Shown: piece by piece, positions 19,249 through 27,715 of the stretch
Layout of the letters: the number at the start of each line of letters is the position of its first letter
Numbering within the stretch: position 1 is the stretch's first letter
Source: Thiodubiliella sp900128405
GTDB taxonomy: Bacteria; Pseudomonadota; Gammaproteobacteria; PS1; Pseudothioglobaceae
Assembly: GCA_963682085.1 (NCBI GenBank)
Contig: OY821614.1
Span: forward strand, 620,001-684,000
DNA length: 64,000 bases
Direction: 5' to 3'
Notes under the pieces: model-generated
The model's input: the letters and a program-made list of their open reading frames with translations, nothing else
Database searches by the model: none
Told to the model about the DNA's origin: nothing
Program-made: the position numbers and the translations under genes

Positions 19249-20615
19249 ATTATCATTTATTTAAGAAAAAACTTGCTTCAATCTTTGCCAGCAAAAAAAC
19301 CGATAACAAGGCGTTTGAATTTTCCCCCACCTATTTACGCATTCAAAAGCAAGCGCCGACAAATTTCTCTCGCCTCATTGGCTGGGGTGTGGTGTTGTTT
19401 GTAATAGCGGTGTTGCTATGGGCTTATTTCAGCCACATTGCCATTTATGCAAACACCACAGGCAAGTTAATTGTCTCTGGTAAGTCGCAAAAAATTCAAC
19501 CGCTGAATGCAGGTAAAATTGAAAAAATTTATGTCAAAGAAGGGCAAGTTGTGCAAAAAGGGGATTTGTTGGTGCAACTTAGCGATGTAGATGCAAAAAC
19601 CAATATTGCCAATTTAGAGGCAAAATTATCATTCTATCGACAAAATCAGCAGAATTTTAAATACATTTTCCCTATTATTGAGCAAATAGAACAAGATGAA
19701 AATACTCAAAATACCACGCCAATTGGCACCTTACGCAATAAGCAAGCCACCTTAGATTTGGAAGAATTTTTTAAACAAATTGCACAATTTAACGCCAAAA
19801 TTGAGAACCTAAGAAAAGCCAGTAACAATTTAAAAAAGGAAATTAAATTAGAGCAATCTATGCTGAAGAATGCACGAAAGCGTGTGGATATGTTCAGTCG
19901 TTTTTTTGACAATCAAGATATTTCCGAATTGCAATTTCTGCAAGCACAAAAGGAATTACTGCAATCTAAAAAAGAACTGCTAGGCAAACAATCTAAACTG
20001 CACGAATTAAATAACAATCGTCAATTAGAAAAAAGTAATAAAAAATTTGCTATCAGTCAAAAGAAAAATAAAATCTACAAAGAATATCAAAAAAATCAAT
20101 TGGACATTATTGAATCCTCAGAGGCTATAAAAAAATATCAAAACCAGCGGCAAACAATGCGTCTTTATGCCCCAATAGAAGGCTTTGTGCAAGAAATTAC
20201 CATCAACACAATTGGCGGAGTGGTAACCTCTGCACAAGAATTAATGTCCATTGTCCCCATAGGCAAACTTTCTCTACAAGCAGAGGTGAAAATATTAAAT
20301 AAGGATGTTGGCTTTGTGCGTACTGGGCAAGTGGCAAGCGTGCAATTGGATGCCTTTAATTATATAAAATACGGTGCAATTGATGGAGTGGTTGAAAATA
20401 TTTACCAAGATTCTATTGAAGACAAAGAGTTGGGATATGTTTTTTTAGCCACCATCAGTCTCAAGGACAACAAAATACGACACAAGGGCAAAATAACACA
20501 CTTACACGCAGGCTTATCAGTCGTTGTCAGAATAGAAACAGGTCGCCGCCGTGTGATTGACTATTTATTATCACCTGTTTTGGAGCATGTCAATGAAGGA
20601 CTTAAAGAGCGTTAA
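19245..20615 (+). CDS. rtxD: Type I secretion periplasmic adaptor (HlyD family), RtxD-like
   Basis: This 456-residue membrane fusion protein links the two ATPases to a TolC-type outer-membrane channel, which is not encoded in this window. It has a short cytoplasmic N-terminus, one membrane segment at about 45-68, a lipoyl-like half-motif (IEKIYVKEGQVVQKGDLLVQ), a long Lys/Gln/Glu-rich coiled-coil hairpin at about 150-300, the second lipoyl half (LYAPIEGFVQEI) and a C-terminal beta-barrel domain. It starts inside the rtxB stop (ATGA overlap). Length and order match the HlyD family. Confidence 0.93.
   Translation: MNYHLFKKKLASIFASKKTDNKAFEFSPTYLRIQKQAPTNFSRLIGWGVVLFVIAVLLWAYFSHIAIYANTTGKLIVSGKSQKIQPLNAGKIEKIYVKEGQVVQKGDLLVQLSDVDAKTNIANLEAKLSFYRQNQQNFKYIFPIIEQIEQDENTQNTTPIGTLRNKQATLDLEEFFKQIAQFNAKIENLRKASNNLKKEIKLEQSMLKNARKRVDMFSRFFDNQDISELQFLQAQKELLQSKKELLGKQSKLHELNNNRQLEKSNKKFAISQKKNKIYKEYQKNQLDIIESSEAIKKYQNQRQTMRLYAPIEGFVQEITINTIGGVVTSAQELMSIVPIGKLSLQAEVKILNKDVGFVRTGQVASVQLDAFNYIKYGAIDGVVENIYQDSIEDKELGYVFLATISLKDNKIRHKGKITHLHAGLSVVVRIETGRRRVIDYLLSPVLEHVNEGLKER
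20582..20585 (+). promoter_or_regulatory. Ribosome binding site deciding the rtxE start
   Basis: GGAG lies 7 bases before ATG 20593, but only 1 base before ATG 20587, and the earlier TTG at 20557 has no such site. This favours 20593 as the rtxE start. Confidence 0.6.
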
Positions 20616-22740
20616 TCTCACGGCTAATAACCGTGCTTTACGCTGTATTGTTCAATTACTAAGGCATTTTGAAAAAAATATTGAGCTGACGAGCATCAGC
20701 CATTTATTGGTCAACAGTCAAGAGGATAATTTAAGCCAAACGGAACTAATATATGCCATTAAATGGGCAGGTGTTAATGCCGAATATATACAAATTGACC
20801 TAAATCAATTAGGCAAATTACACCTACCCGTGCTCATTGAATGCCAAAATAATTGGCTCCTTCTTGAAGCATTTGACGGGCAAGATCTCACTGTGTTTGA
20901 TGGTATGGACAGGTGGCAGATAAGTGCACAAGATAGTCATCAAATTTGGCAAAACTCCTGTATTGCCATTGCCAATAATTTAGAAGAATACGATGCCAAC
21001 ACTGTGCAAAATGTTGCCATTAAAAAAGAGTCTATTTTCCAATGGTTTTTACCCTCAATCAAAAAACATAAAAAACAATTTTTATCGGTGATTTTTATCT
21101 CCATTATGATTCAGCTGATTATGCTCCTCACTCCCTTGTTGTTCCAATATTTTTTAGACAGCGCATTACCCAGTTTTAACCCGACTAATCTGCAAACTGT
21201 GATGATTGCAATGTTATTTTTTGCCTTGGTTGACCCGATGTTTTTACTGATGCGTTCCTTTGCCTTTTCCAATCTCACTTCTAAGATTGATTCAGAATTA
21301 ACCAGTCGTATTTACGAACATTTAATGCAATTGCAATTGTCTTTTTTTCAAAACAATCAAATTGGCAAAATAACCGCCTTTATGAGGGAAATGGCAAATA
21401 TTAGGCAATTTATGACAGGCAATTCCCTCACCTTGGTGATTGATTTAATTTTTGTTGTGGTGTTTTTCTCGGTTATGTTTCAATACTCTGTTTTTATGAC
21501 CGTCATCGTCTTAATATTCTTGCTAATTTATTTTTTCTTTTGGCTAATAATAGGCCCAGTTGTGCGTAAACGAAGCGAGAAATGTTTTGATGCAAACGCA
21601 GAAAACACCGCCTTATTAACCGAAACCTTGTATGGCATTCATTCCATCAAATCAATGGCAACAGAACACCGATTTATCCAGCAATGGGAAAAACGATTGG
21701 GAAAATATCAAAACGCTTACGCCAAAGCAGAGTTAACCAGTATTTTCTCCATGCAAGGCATTTCATTTATTAATAAAATAATGGTCATTGTCATTTTATG
21801 GCTAGGCATTACCGAAGTATTAGAAGGTAACTTAACCATCGGTGCCTTTATCGCCTTTCGTATGTATTCTAATTATGTTGCAGAACCCGTTATTCGCCTA
21901 GCACAAATATGGCAAGATTTTCAATACACATTAGTTTCTATTAAAAAAATCAGCCTTATCCTCAAAGAACCACTAGAAGAATTACCAAAAAATATGTTCC
22001 TCAACAACCTCTCAGGCAATATCATTTTCAAAGGCGTCTACTTCACTTACAAAAAAGAATTACCCCCCGTCCTATCAAACATTAATTTAACCCTAAAATC
22101 CGGCTGTATGCTCGGCATAACAGGCCCCTCTGGCTCTGGAAAAAGCACACTAACCAAATTATTACAAATGTTCTACCGCCCCACCACAGGGGAAATCTTA
22201 ATAGATGGCTTAGACATTAGAACCCTCTCACCAACCGAATTGAGAATGAATATGGGTGTCGTCCTACAAGACAGCGAATTGTTCCAAGACACCCTAATCA
22301 ACAACCTTAAAATCGCCAATCCCGATGTCAAAATGGAACAAATACAAGCCGTTGCCACAATGTGCGGTGCCGACTTCATCAAAGAACTCCCCCAAGAGTA
22401 CGAAACCATGCTCAGCGAAAAAGGCAGCAACCTATCCGGCGGCCAACGACAAAGAATCGCCTTTATGCGCGCCCTAATAAACAACCCCAAAATCCTCATC
22501 CTAGACGAAGCAACCTCCGCCCTAGATTACGAATCAGAACGCGTCATTTTAAACCACCTGCCAAAAATAAGAGAAAACAGAACCATCATCTCAGTCGCCC
22601 ATCGCCTCAACACCATCAAATACGCAGACATCATCATTTTTATCGACAACGGAAAAATCACCGAACAAGGTACCCACCAAGAACTAATAGACAAAAAGGG
22701 TGGTTATGCAAAGCTTTATCAGCTGCAACAACAAACCTAA
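20593..22740 (+). CDS. rtxE: Type I secretion ABC transporter, RtxE-like (second ATPase)
   Basis: This 715-residue protein is the second export ATPase. The rtxB-rtxD-rtxE order with two different ATPases is characteristic of MARTX secretion systems. The N-terminal ~130 residues form a C39-like fold; a Cys at about residue 18 does not align by eye with the catalytic position, so no leader cleavage is expected. Membrane helices span about 155-440. Walker A is GPSGSGKST at 511-519, signature LSGGQ at 614-618, and Walker B ILILDEATSALD follows. The frame is open back to a TTG at 20557, but 20593 has the ribosome site. It overlaps rtxD by 23 bp. The last 700 bases are noticeably C-rich compared with the rest. 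Confidence 0.92.
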   Translation: MKDLKSVNLTANNRALRCIVQLLRHFEKNIELTSISHLLVNSQEDNLSQTELIYAIKWAGVNAEYIQIDLNQLGKLHLPVLIECQNNWLLLEAFDGQDLTVFDGMDRWQISAQDSHQIWQNSCIAIANNLEEYDANTVQNVAIKKESIFQWFLPSIKKHKKQFLSVIFISIMIQLIMLLTPLLFQYFLDSALPSFNPTNLQTVMIAMLFFALVDPMFLLMRSFAFSNLTSKIDSELTSRIYEHLMQLQLSFFQNNQIGKITAFMREMANIRQFMTGNSLTLVIDLIFVVVFFSVMFQYSVFMTVIVLIFLLIYFFFWLIIGPVVRKRSEKCFDANAENTALLTETLYGIHSIKSMATEHRFIQQWEKRLGKYQNAYAKAELTSIFSMQGISFINKIMVIVILWLGITEVLEGNLTIGAFIAFRMYSNYVAEPVIRLAQIWQDFQYTLVSIKKISLILKEPLEELPKNMFLNNLSGNIIFKGVYFTYKKELPPVLSNINLTLKSGCMLGITGPSGSGKSTLTKLLQMFYRPTTGEILIDGLDIRTLSPTELRMNMGVVLQDSELFQDTLINNLKIANPDVKMEQIQAVATMCGADFIKELPQEYETMLSEKGSNLSGGQRQRIAFMRALINNPKILILDEATSALDYESERVILNHLPKIRENRTIISVAHRLNTIKYADIIIFIDNGKITEQGTHQELIDKKGGYAKLYQLQQQT

Positions 22741-22755
22741 TTTAAAGCTCTTTAT

Positions 22756-22819
22756 AAAAAACCTTTACACCGAATGAATAATTAACAATATTCAGTTTCT
22801 ACCCTCTTAAAGGTTTTTT
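22756..22819 (+). terminator. Possible terminator of the toxin-export operon
   Basis: AAAAAACCTTTA (22756-22767) pairs perfectly with TAAAGGTTTTTT (22808-22819), starting 15 bp after the rtxE stop and ending in a T run. The 40-base spacer is long for a classical terminator but contains a small GAAT/ATTC pairing. Confidence 0.4.
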
Positions 22820-22870
22820 CTCATTCCCACTAACGAGAGTAAAAATAACTTACCATTTTGTCATTAACAA

Positions 22871-22930
22871 GTAGGGATGGGTTTGTAACCCATCCTTAAA
22901 TTTGCTATTGGAAAGGGCTGTAAACCTTAC
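22871..22930. repeat. Palindromic intergenic element, copy 1 (degenerate right end)
   Basis: The left half is the hairpin GGATGGGTTTGTAACCCATCC-like arm beginning GTAGGG. The middle TTAAATTTGCTATTGG is identical to copy 2. The right hairpin has lost several bases. The preceding bases (CATTTTG...TTAA) also match copy 2, so the shared unit extends leftwards. Confidence 0.75.
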
Positions 22931-23224
22931 TTTTTTGAATCAAAGAGATTGGCGTTATTCTCATTTCCACGCTACATACTAATACCATTTTCAAAAAAAA
23001 TGACAACATCCTGTTATTAAAATCACAATACAATTATATTGATCATTTAGGCTTGAAGTTGAGAAGTGTTAGGATGATAAAAATTATTTGGACAATAAAG
23101 AGATTTTTGAAAATTCAGACGAGTGGCTTTAAATATGAAAATATACTACATCCCTACGCATAGCATGGAAACGAGGATAATGCCTAAATTCATCTGACGC
23201 AAAGCGGTTGACTAAAACGATTTA

Positions 23225-23920
23225 TTATAGTGTATCCTGTTCAAGACCTTTTGTAAAACCATACATATCTATTATTTTTGAATTAGTGTATTTTAAATCC
23301 GTTTTTTCTCCTGAGATAAAGTCCACAGTGTTTAAGCTGATTTTATCTATTGCAGATTGATTTGATTGGTGGAATTTGCAAATACATTGTAACGACTTTT
23401 CACTAAAAGCACCAAACTTGCAGTCATCTTTAAAAATATTTTTAAAACTTTTTGTAAAATAATAGTCGTATGCAGGGACAGAAGCAAAAACACCAAGCAT
23501 TACTTTTGTTACCAAAGTTAAATGAGTGTGACTGCCTGGAATTAAAATTTCTTTAATTTTATTATACTGTTCTATTAAAAAATCAATATTTCCATCTTTT
23601 TCAAAATTGCTAGCATTAATATGCCACGACTTTTCTGGTACAGATGCTATGTATTCCACAAGAGGCTCAAAATGTTTGGAACTTTTCTTAAGCATAAAAC
23701 TTGAACCTCTAAACATTCCCCAACTTGCCAAATAAAAACCAAGGGAAAGGCAACTTTGCTCAATGTTTTTGGTTAAATCATTTTTATTAGACGGGTGAAA
23801 ATAGTTATAGCAATAATCAAAAGAGGCATCACGACCACAAGCGTCATGTTTTTCTTCAAATTTTTCAACTATTTTAGTGATATCATTTACTTCTAATTGT
23901 ACGATTTTATTCTGCACCAT
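23225..23920 (-). CDS. Unidentified 231-residue protein
   Basis: The protein has no signal peptide and one hydrophobic patch (about residues 133-150). It is rich in charged and aromatic residues and has a conserved-looking core, LGFYLASWGMFRGSSFML, around residues 80-97. It also has several Cys, including a C-x-C pair near residue 185. I do not recognise a family. The ATG at 23920 has no good ribosome site but is the first in frame. It stands alone on the minus strand between two palindromic elements, a setting that suggests accessory DNA. A cytosolic defence or stress protein is possible, but nothing in the sequence shows it. Confidence 0.65.
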   Translation of the reverse strand: MVQNKIVQLEVNDITKIVEKFEEKHDACGRDASFDYCYNYFHPSNKNDLTKNIEQSCLSLGFYLASWGMFRGSSFMLKKSSKHFEPLVEYIASVPEKSWHINASNFEKDGNIDFLIEQYNKIKEILIPGSHTHLTLVTKVMLGVFASVPAYDYYFTKSFKNIFKDDCKFGAFSEKSLQCICKFHQSNQSAIDKISLNTVDFISGEKTDLKYTNSKIIDMYGFTKGLEQDTL

Positions 23921-24566
23921 AATTATTATTATTTCCCTATATGCTTTATCAAAGTAAGAACCATGTAAAGATAGTGTGTTTTTATCTTTTTTGAGAATAA
24001 ATATTTACTTAACATGATTAAGATAAAACATTTTTTACATAGCTTTAACTTGATTGGGTTGCTATTATAACGATGAAAATCATTTATTTTCATGTAAATG
24101 TAAGCATAAATGATATTGTTTTAGGCAAGGGTTTTATAAGGTGGCGTTATGGCTTTTTTAGTAAATTACTATTCTCATTCCCATGGCGTGAGAATGAAGG
24201 TAAAACTACAACAAGTAAGCCATTTTGGTGTTAATAAGTAGGGATGGGTTTGTAACCCATCCTTAAATTTGCTATTGGGAAGGGTTACAAACCCTTCCCT
24301 ACTTTTTAAATTAATGGGGTTGGTGTGACTTGATTTTTGGTTTTGGTAAAAAAATAACTGATGGTTGTAAAACTTGCTCTGCTGTCTAAAAAACTTATTT
24401 TTCTCTCTACAGAAGTTACTCAACTTTCTATTAATTTCCTGTATTTGCCTATGTAAAAAGTAATAATTTTGAATGTAATGGTATTGGCAGTCAGATTGAA
24501 AATATTTTTTTGAATTGTTACAAGATGCTACACATAGATAACAGTATACAAATTACCAAAAAAAAT
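23921..24566. other. Gene-free stretch with one palindromic element
   Basis: The stretch is AT-rich. It contains a hairpin at about 24173-24200 (ATTCTCA pairing with TGAGAAT) and the palindromic element at 24238-24302. No reading frame here looks coding; an 82-codon minus-strand frame crosses the repeat and is rejected. Confidence 0.6.
24238..24302. repeat. Palindromic intergenic element, copy 2 (intact, 65 bp)
   Basis: The two ends form imperfect terminal inverted repeats: GTAGGGATGGGTTTGTAAC on the left, with the right end reading GTAGGGAAGGGTTTGTAAC on the other strand. Each end also folds on itself (GGATGGGTT/AACCCATCC and GGGAAGGGTT/AACCCTTCCC). This twin-hairpin form is like REP/BIME elements or a very small MITE. 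Copy 1 lies 1.37 kb away, on the other side of the 231-residue gene. Confidence 0.8.
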
Positions 24567-25017
24567 ATGATTGACACTTATACAGATTACATAAATTACT
24601 ACACTAGTAGTTCAAATAAAGTACCAGGGGGAGTATCATTTTGTTTCTGCCTATTTAATACCTAAATTATTTGCTATTAATAGCATAGTTCCTGACTATC
24701 CGAATATAAAAATTCCGTCATTAACATTAGAAACTGAATTAGGCAGTATTTATAAAGTAAAAAAAGTGGGCTTTGTTCTGGTTGATAAAAGTGATTGTGA
24801 AATAAAAAAAATAAATACATTAAATGCACTTGGAGGTAAATGTGCGTTACCTACTGCAGTTGTGTTATTTGATGGTCAATATGAATTATGTAGCCTACCA
24901 ATGGCGTTGTCTGAATGGGTTCAAGAATGTGTATACATGGCATTTACGGGTATGAATATGTTTCCAGAAAAAGTAGAATTTGGTGTTTTAAATAATAGGG
25001 TTTTATGCAAAAATTAA
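24567..25017 (+). pseudogene. Frameshifted remnant of an unidentified gene
   Basis: From ATG 24567 one frame reads MIDTYTDYINYY and continues to GGVSF, then soon meets a stop. The +1 frame is open from about 24595 and reads VSAYLIPKLFAINSIVPDYP and on to a stop at 25017. Removing one T from the TTTT run at about 24639-24642 joins them into one protein of about 149 residues with GGVSFVSAYLIPKL at the junction. The second part alone would start at GTG 24766 (83 residues, LNALGGKCALPTAVVLF and following). The family is not recognised. It is either a dead gene or a sequencing error in a homopolymer. Confidence 0.5.
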
Positions 25018-25195
25018 ATAACAAGCCTCTTATTTTCCCTGGAATACAAATTGCCTTATTTTTAGGCTCTACTTGGAAATAACCTACCTTTTGCAGATGC
25101 ATTTGGTTCATTTTTAAGTTTCAACTAATTTTTTATCTATTACTTGTCTAACCTATGGTAGAATTGCAAACTTTTAAATTTAATGTAAAAATTCC

Positions 25196-25741
25196 ATGAA
25201 AATATTAAACTCAATTATCGTTACGCTTGTTTTACTTTCTTCAGCTCAAGTTTTGGCGGCACTTAATTCTAATTCAAACACTGATAGAATCCTTGTAACA
25301 GGTGATGCAAAAGATAACAAGGCAAGAATGGGTCTTGGGCTTCCTAAGAATGCTAACCTTAACGAACTTAATCCTAATCCAGACATTAAAACTATCTTTG
25401 TAAGTGGCGATGCGAAAGGTAATTTGACAAGAATGGATCTTAGGTTCTCTAAGAATATTGACCTTGACGCAGTGGTAATATCCAACAAGAATGGTATTCT
25501 TGTTGGATATTGTGAGAGCGAGATTGCCAATACAACCAAAGATCCTAGTACAGATGAATGGGTTAAGTCTATTATTAATGGTGTAACCCCTAAGGGTGCC
25601 ACTAGTCCAGATGTTTGTTTGACAAATTCAAGCTCAGGTGGATTGTCTCTTGTAGGGCAAATAGTGTCAGTAAGGATAGATAGCGACCCTGAACTTTCTG
25701 GAAAATATATACTTTGTGTTAATGGCACTTGTGGTAAATAA
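25196..25741 (+). CDS. Small secreted protein with internal duplication, function unknown
   Basis: This 181-residue protein has a clear signal peptide (MKILNSIIVTLVLLSSAQVLA, cleavage about 21/22). The mature part has two related segments at about 32-58 and 67-93: ILVTGDAKDNKARMGLGL and IFVSGDAKGNLTRMDLRF. The C-terminal half has four Cys (about 106, 145, 174, 179) that could form disulfides in the periplasm or outside the cell. No family is recognised. The start has no strong ribosome site but is the only Met before the signal peptide. A perfect hairpin lies within the coding sequence at 25477-25511. It is transcribed alone; both neighbours are remnants or doubtful genes. Confidence 0.7.
   Translation: MKILNSIIVTLVLLSSAQVLAALNSNSNTDRILVTGDAKDNKARMGLGLPKNANLNELNPNPDIKTIFVSGDAKGNLTRMDLRFSKNIDLDAVVISNKNGILVGYCESEIANTTKDPSTDEWVKSIINGVTPKGATSPDVCLTNSSSGGLSLVGQIVSVRIDSDPELSGKYILCVNGTCGK
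25477..25511. repeat. Perfect 16-bp hairpin inside a coding sequence
   Basis: AATATCCAACAAGAAT (25477-25492) is followed by a 3-base loop GGT and its exact reverse complement (25496-25511). It encodes part of VVISNKNGILVGYC. No T run follows, so it is not a standard terminator. Confidence 0.85.
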
Positions 25742-25872
25742 TATTATTTACTACAATAGAATTAGTTTGCTTTATTTTTTAAAAATGGCATAAAGTAACG
25801 CTTCAATTTGAGTGGTAAATTTAATTTCTTTGATTTTATTTACGCCCTTAGTCTTTGTGGGCTGTCATGCAG

Positions 25873-26118
25873 TTATAGGGGTTGAGTTGAAGGCTTGCAT
25901 TGCCCGCCTTCTGTGCAAAGGGGTGCAAGTTGATTTGTTTTCGTGTATTTTAATTCATCAAGAACTTCATTAATTCGCTCGATCATTAATTTAGTTTTAT
26001 CTATATCTATATCGCCAATATCGTAAATCTGCACGACCTCTATAGCAGAGCCGATTGCATTACCCTTTTCCAAGAGTTTAACGAGGATTTCCCTCAGTGT
26101 ATCAGATGATAAGTGCAT
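25873..26118 (-). CDS. Possible small hypothetical protein
   Basis: This 81-residue frame begins MHLSSDTLREILVKLLEKGN. It looks helical and charged, with reasonable amino-acid use for a real soluble protein. The last 20 residues (LCTEGGQCKPSTQPL) look like read-through of non-coding DNA. It has no signal peptide and no recognised family. It may be the surviving end of a larger degraded gene, because the upstream 370 bp also contains broken coding-like fragments on the same strand. Confidence 0.4.
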   Translation of the reverse strand: MHLSSDTLREILVKLLEKGNAIGSAIEVVQIYDIGDIDIDKTKLMIERINEVLDELKYTKTNQLAPLCTEGGQCKPSTQPL

Positions 26119-26490
26119 GAGACCGACACCATTGTATGTTTAACCTTAAAAGGGTGCTCCAATTTCGACGCAAGTAGTAATACCCATTGTATAAAGACCA
26201 ATTTTCTCTAAATTTGGCTGAGATTTTGGGTACTTACAAAGCCAAGGAATTTAGCCTTATTCCAATCGTCATTTTTGATCTCAGCTACCCCAGTCATATC
26301 TAATTGTTAGTATTGATTAGATATGCAAGACACCGTAACCTGTAAATCTTGAGGAATAGGGGGGTCAGCTATGATAGTGCCCCTAATAAAATATTTTTTA
26401 GCATTCTGCTATACCGGTATAGGGCTGTCAATCTTTTAAGATAAGTGATTTATAGCAGATAGATAAACTTATTAGATGGGCAATAACAAC
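26119..26490. other. Degenerate intergenic stretch
   Basis: There is no intact gene. On the minus strand short fragments look coding (MTGVAEIKNDDWNKAKFLGF, about 26210-26300) but run into stops, suggesting a decayed gene. An inverted repeat ATCTAAT/ATTAGAT lies at about 26298-26322. Confidence 0.45.
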
Positions 26491-27498
26491 TTAAATTGGA
26501 GAGGCAATCAGCTGAGATTCATCCACGCCATTTTCAAGTAATAATTCACCTAAATAAATCAATACCTCTGCTGGTGCGGCAATATATAGATCAGATTGCT
26601 TGGCAATATTTAAATCCAATGCATCAAAAATTTGTTTTGCCACTTTGTAGCAATCATTATTACTGGAGCGGTCGAATTCACAAGCGATAGAGTGATAAGT
26701 GTATTGGTCTATCATTGTTTGCCATGAGTTGGCATGGCTGATTAAATAGGGGGCTGATTCGGTAGCAGGGTGGGCCCAGTAAAAATATATTGGGTTGGGC
26801 ATTTGCAGTGAAAAAGCATGTTCAACTAGACTTCTGATTGAGGCAAAACCACTGTCCCAAGCAATGAAGAGTAGGGGGCGTGTTGAATCTTCTTTTAAAA
26901 CAAAAATACCTTCGGGGCCTTGTAAAGATACTTTGCTTTTAACTTTAAGTGATTTGTCAAAAATTGCTTGTGCAAAAGCATCTAGCTTGTTGTTGCGAAT
27001 ATGAAATTCAAGTGTCATGCCATGACATGGGCAAGAAGCCAAGGGGTATCTGGAAGTGTTGCCTGCAAAAGACAATTCGACATCTTGACCTGCCATAAAT
27101 TGCAAAGTTTTTGACCTTGGTGTTCTTAAAGTGAGAAGTGCCATACCTTTATTGATAAAGTAAATGTTTTTAACTTTTGTATCAATATTTTGAATGGCAA
27201 TTGATTTCACACCATCAATCAAATCTAATTCAATCTCAATATCTGATGCAACAGAATGACAACACATTAAAAATTCAGTGCTATTTAGCTCATTTTGAGG
27301 AAAAACAAAGTCACAGTGCTTGATCTTCTTAATAACACCGTCAACAAGTTTGGCCTTGCAAGCACCACAAGTGCCATTATCGCATTCGTAATGCATGGGC
27401 AAGCCGTGACGAAGCCCACTCTCAAGCACGGAATCGTTTGTTGAACATTCATAGTTTTTATTTTGAGATATGAGCTTAATATTAAACAAATTAGACAT
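26491..27498 (-). CDS. Ferredoxin-fused FAD/NAD(P)H oxidoreductase
   Basis: This 335-residue electron-transfer protein starts with a plant-type 2Fe-2S domain (residues 1-90). Cluster ligands are Cys39, Cys44 and Cys47 (YECDNGTCGACK), plus Cys79 or Cys80 (FLMCCHS). An FAD-binding barrel follows (RYPLAS, about residues 150-155), then an NAD(P)-binding lobe in which the usual GGTGFAP motif reads WDSGFASIRS. The layout matches reductase components such as CDP-6-deoxyglucoseen reductase (AscD type) or phenol hydroxylase reductase. No partner oxygenase or dehydratase lies nearby, so the physiological substrate is unknown. It probably passes electrons from NAD(P)H to an acceptor protein in the cytoplasm. 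Confidence 0.8.
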   Translation of the reverse strand: MSNLFNIKLISQNKNYECSTNDSVLESGLRHGLPMHYECDNGTCGACKAKLVDGVIKKIKHCDFVFPQNELNSTEFLMCCHSVASDIEIELDLIDGVKSIAIQNIDTKVKNIYFINKGMALLTLRTPRSKTLQFMAGQDVELSFAGNTSRYPLASCPCHGMTLEFHIRNNKLDAFAQAIFDKSLKVKSKVSLQGPEGIFVLKEDSTRPLLFIAWDSGFASIRSLVEHAFSLQMPNPIYFYWAHPATESAPYLISHANSWQTMIDQYTYHSIACEFDRSSNNDCYKVAKQIFDALDLNIAKQSDLYIAAPAEVLIYLGELLLENGVDESQLIASPI

Positions 27499-27715
27499 TA
27501 TTTATCCAAAAGATAAGGAAAATATTTGTTTGTCCAACAAGTTTTTTGTCGAAATTTCTGTGTAGCATTAAAAAAAGGTGACTTAATGGGTTGCATAAAT
27601 GAATTTTGATTAATAGGTAAATAGGGTGGTTGTCTAAAAATGCACTTAAACCCTGCAAACCCCATAAAATTGTTTTTAAAAAAGTATAATTTAACATAAT
27701 ATAAATTATGCGAAG

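Larger units (their letters stand above)
22741..23224. other. Intergenic region after rtxE
   Basis: No credible gene is seen in this 484-bp stretch. It contains the possible rtxE terminator and a palindromic element at 22871-22930. The rest is AT-rich with no recognisable promoter or RNA. Confidence 0.6.

Noticed and set aside
22362..22745. 127-codon frame overlapping the end of rtxE
   Set aside because: Arg/Pro/His/Gln-rich product typical of an out-of-frame reading of a C-rich coding region.
24175..24423. 82-codon minus-strand frame
   Set aside because: It runs through the palindromic element and its product is low-quality.
25246..25728. 160-codon minus-strand frame opposite the secreted-protein gene
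   Set aside because: The plus frame has a clear signal peptide and internal duplication; the antisense product has no such features.
27491..27697. 68-codon minus-strand frame between hemH and the reductase gene
   Set aside because: Hydrophobic AT-rich product, no ribosome site, not protein-like.
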